Source of the DNA: Sipunculus nudus
Lineage: Eukaryota > Annelida > Sipuncula > Golfingiida > Sipunculidae
DNA length: 64,000 nucleotides
Reading direction: 5' to 3'
Assembly (NCBI GenBank): GCA_026874595.1
Contig: CM049318.1
Span: 35,109,956 to 35,173,955, forward strand
Each line of letters begins with the position of its first letter. Position 1 is the stretch's first letter. Positions 62,985 through 64,000 of the stretch are shown here, one piece after another. Made by a program: the position numbers and the translations under genes. Below the pieces are notes generated by a model, which saw only the letters and a list, made by a program, of their open reading frames with translations, searched no databases and was not told the DNA's origin.

Positions 62985-63059
62985 TTTCGTAACGGGCGTG
63001 CTGCAATATACACAAACGCATTAAGGGCAGGGTATCAGGAAAATGACAATCCAAGCTAG

Positions 63060-63490
63060 CACGCCAACATTCAAACTTTCTGCACAGTGAAACATTCATA
63101 CCACAGTTTCGCCGGCAAAACTCCGATTCCTACATGCGACACATGAAAACGGAGACGGTAGTGAAAGTTACATCATTTATTCCGAACTAAACTGTTACAA
63201 ACAATATATATCAAAAACTGTCTCATAAACTATGAAACCGATATATGTAAGGCATACACGGACAAAATATTTACAGTAGGTACACATTAAACAAAATACA
63301 TATTACGTGAGATGATAAAAATAACACACACAATCTCAGTTAACAAAAACCATAACATGTACCTTGATTACACGTACGTGGCATAAAAAAATTGGATATT
63401 AAAATGCGATTATATAACAAAAGTCCTCTTGGTCAAAGATGCCACATATATATCCTGTACACCACACAGCGTGTACCGCCGTTCACAAGG
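63060..63490 (-). repeat. Direct duplicate of gene 3' flank, second copy
   Basis: Counterpart of 61640-62110, in the same orientation. Confidence 0.8.
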
Positions 63491-63492
63491 GT

Positions 63493-64000
63493 CTAGTTGA
63501 CGCGACCTGTTTTAACTGTTTTGGTTTCAGGTTGATCCTTCACGGTAGAAGTCACGCGGCGTTTTTTCGCTAATTTTTCCGCTTTTTCTTTTGAGACACA
63601 TATGGCCTCATTATTTAACCATTTCAAATAACACGCGAGCCTGTCCCAGATTATGCTGTGGTCATGCACCACATAATATGGTATCCTTTTGGTCGTACGT
63701 TCCAGTGTGTCAATCATATAATTATAAAGGGTCTCCACCCAATACATGTACCCAGAAAGTTTCAATAGAGCTGGGTACACCAGGTCTTGGCACGGCATTT
63801 TTGTCAGTTCGTCTACGGTTTCAGACATCTGCTTAAACGTACCCCAGTATTCTCTATCGTTCACGGATACTTCACTTTCGTTTCGTCCATGACAGGATTC
63901 TTCCTCGAATTGTTTGATGTACCCTGGGTACCGCGACATGATATCAACCAACAACCTCATCTTTAATGAGAAATCCATCAAAACCTGGCACTCTCCTTCT
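63493..64000 (-). CDS. Paralogue 2 of the bipartite protein, 5' end off window
   Basis: Aligns with the middle and C-terminal part of the neighbouring protein (FSLKMRLLVDIMSRYPGYIKQF). It stops at TGRVN, so the Lys/Arg-rich tail of paralogue 1 is missing: a TAG at 63493-63495 replaces the continuing frame. The frame is still open at the window edge (ECQVLMDF), so the N-terminus is unseen. It may be nuclear-localisation-deficient. Confidence 0.55.
   Translation of the reverse strand, partial: EGECQVLMDFSLKMRLLVDIMSRYPGYIKQFEEESCHGRNESEVSVNDREYWGTFKQMSETVDELTKMPCQDLVYPALLKLSGYMYWVETLYNYMIDTLERTTKRIPYYVVHDHSIIWDRLACYLKWLNNEAICVSKEKAEKLAKKRRVTSTVKDQPETKTVKTGRVN

Overview
The window looks like animal nuclear DNA, probably from a marine invertebrate. 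It has spliced exons of a 15-hydroxyprostaglandin-dehydrogenase-like gene, eukaryotic TATA, CCAAT and CRE promoter elements, AATAAA signals, two clear tRNA genes with internal pol III boxes, and AT-rich intergenic DNA with AGGTCA-type and CTCF-like degenerate repeats. I cannot name the species. Next to the host-like part lies an accessory island of mostly single-exon genes on both strands. It is rich in small paralogous families: RING proteins with death-fold-like regions, tandem CARD-like proteins, an FG-repeat protein, two-domain CxxC zinc proteins and all-helical proteins of about 165-180 residues. The content could be an integrated large DNA virus (herpesvirus-like elements in invertebrates are one precedent) or a fast-evolving host immune cluster. 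No polymerase, terminase, capsid or integrase gene is visible, so I leave this open.

Layout. Positions 1-6844 are host-like: two 15-PGDH-like gene ends face tail to tail (480-1154 plus, 6180-6844 minus) as arms of an inverted duplication around a gene-free spacer. The second copy is cut inside an exon at 6844/6845. From there a ~21-22 kb unit occurs twice in direct tandem: A, 6845-28050; B, 28051-49972. Each unit holds a RING gene, ~6 kb of non-coding DNA with a CTCF-like repeat, then on the minus strand a 61-residue ORF, an FG-repeat gene and three tandem zinc-domain paralogues. It also holds a tRNA-Asn, a tRNA-like pol III element, a strong promoter hub, a hairpin-rich intron and two (A) or three (B) helical genes. 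Decay is complementary. A has two zinc paralogues broken and has lost one helical gene. B has a zinc-ligand change in its RING and has lost the poly(A) signal after it.

Positions 49973-64000 are single copy: another helical gene, an array of AGTACA-loop hairpins, a zinc-motif gene, a retropepsin-like gene with a partial duplicate, a long RING protein, a small basic protein and a tRNA-Arg. Then come four minus-strand genes: Cys-rich/death-fold-like, tandem CARD-like, and two acidic/basic paralogues, the last running off the window.

How the parts may work together (inference): RING, DED-like and CARD-like domains point to interference with, or participation in, apoptosis and innate signalling. 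Two expression styles are visible. The minus-strand unit genes mostly have a TATA box 30-45 nt before the ATG. Most other genes have a splice acceptor 0-19 nt before the ATG, implying 5' leader introns or spliced-leader trans-splicing. Two hairpin families with conserved loops and compensating stem changes sit beside the helical genes and look like the least described element here.
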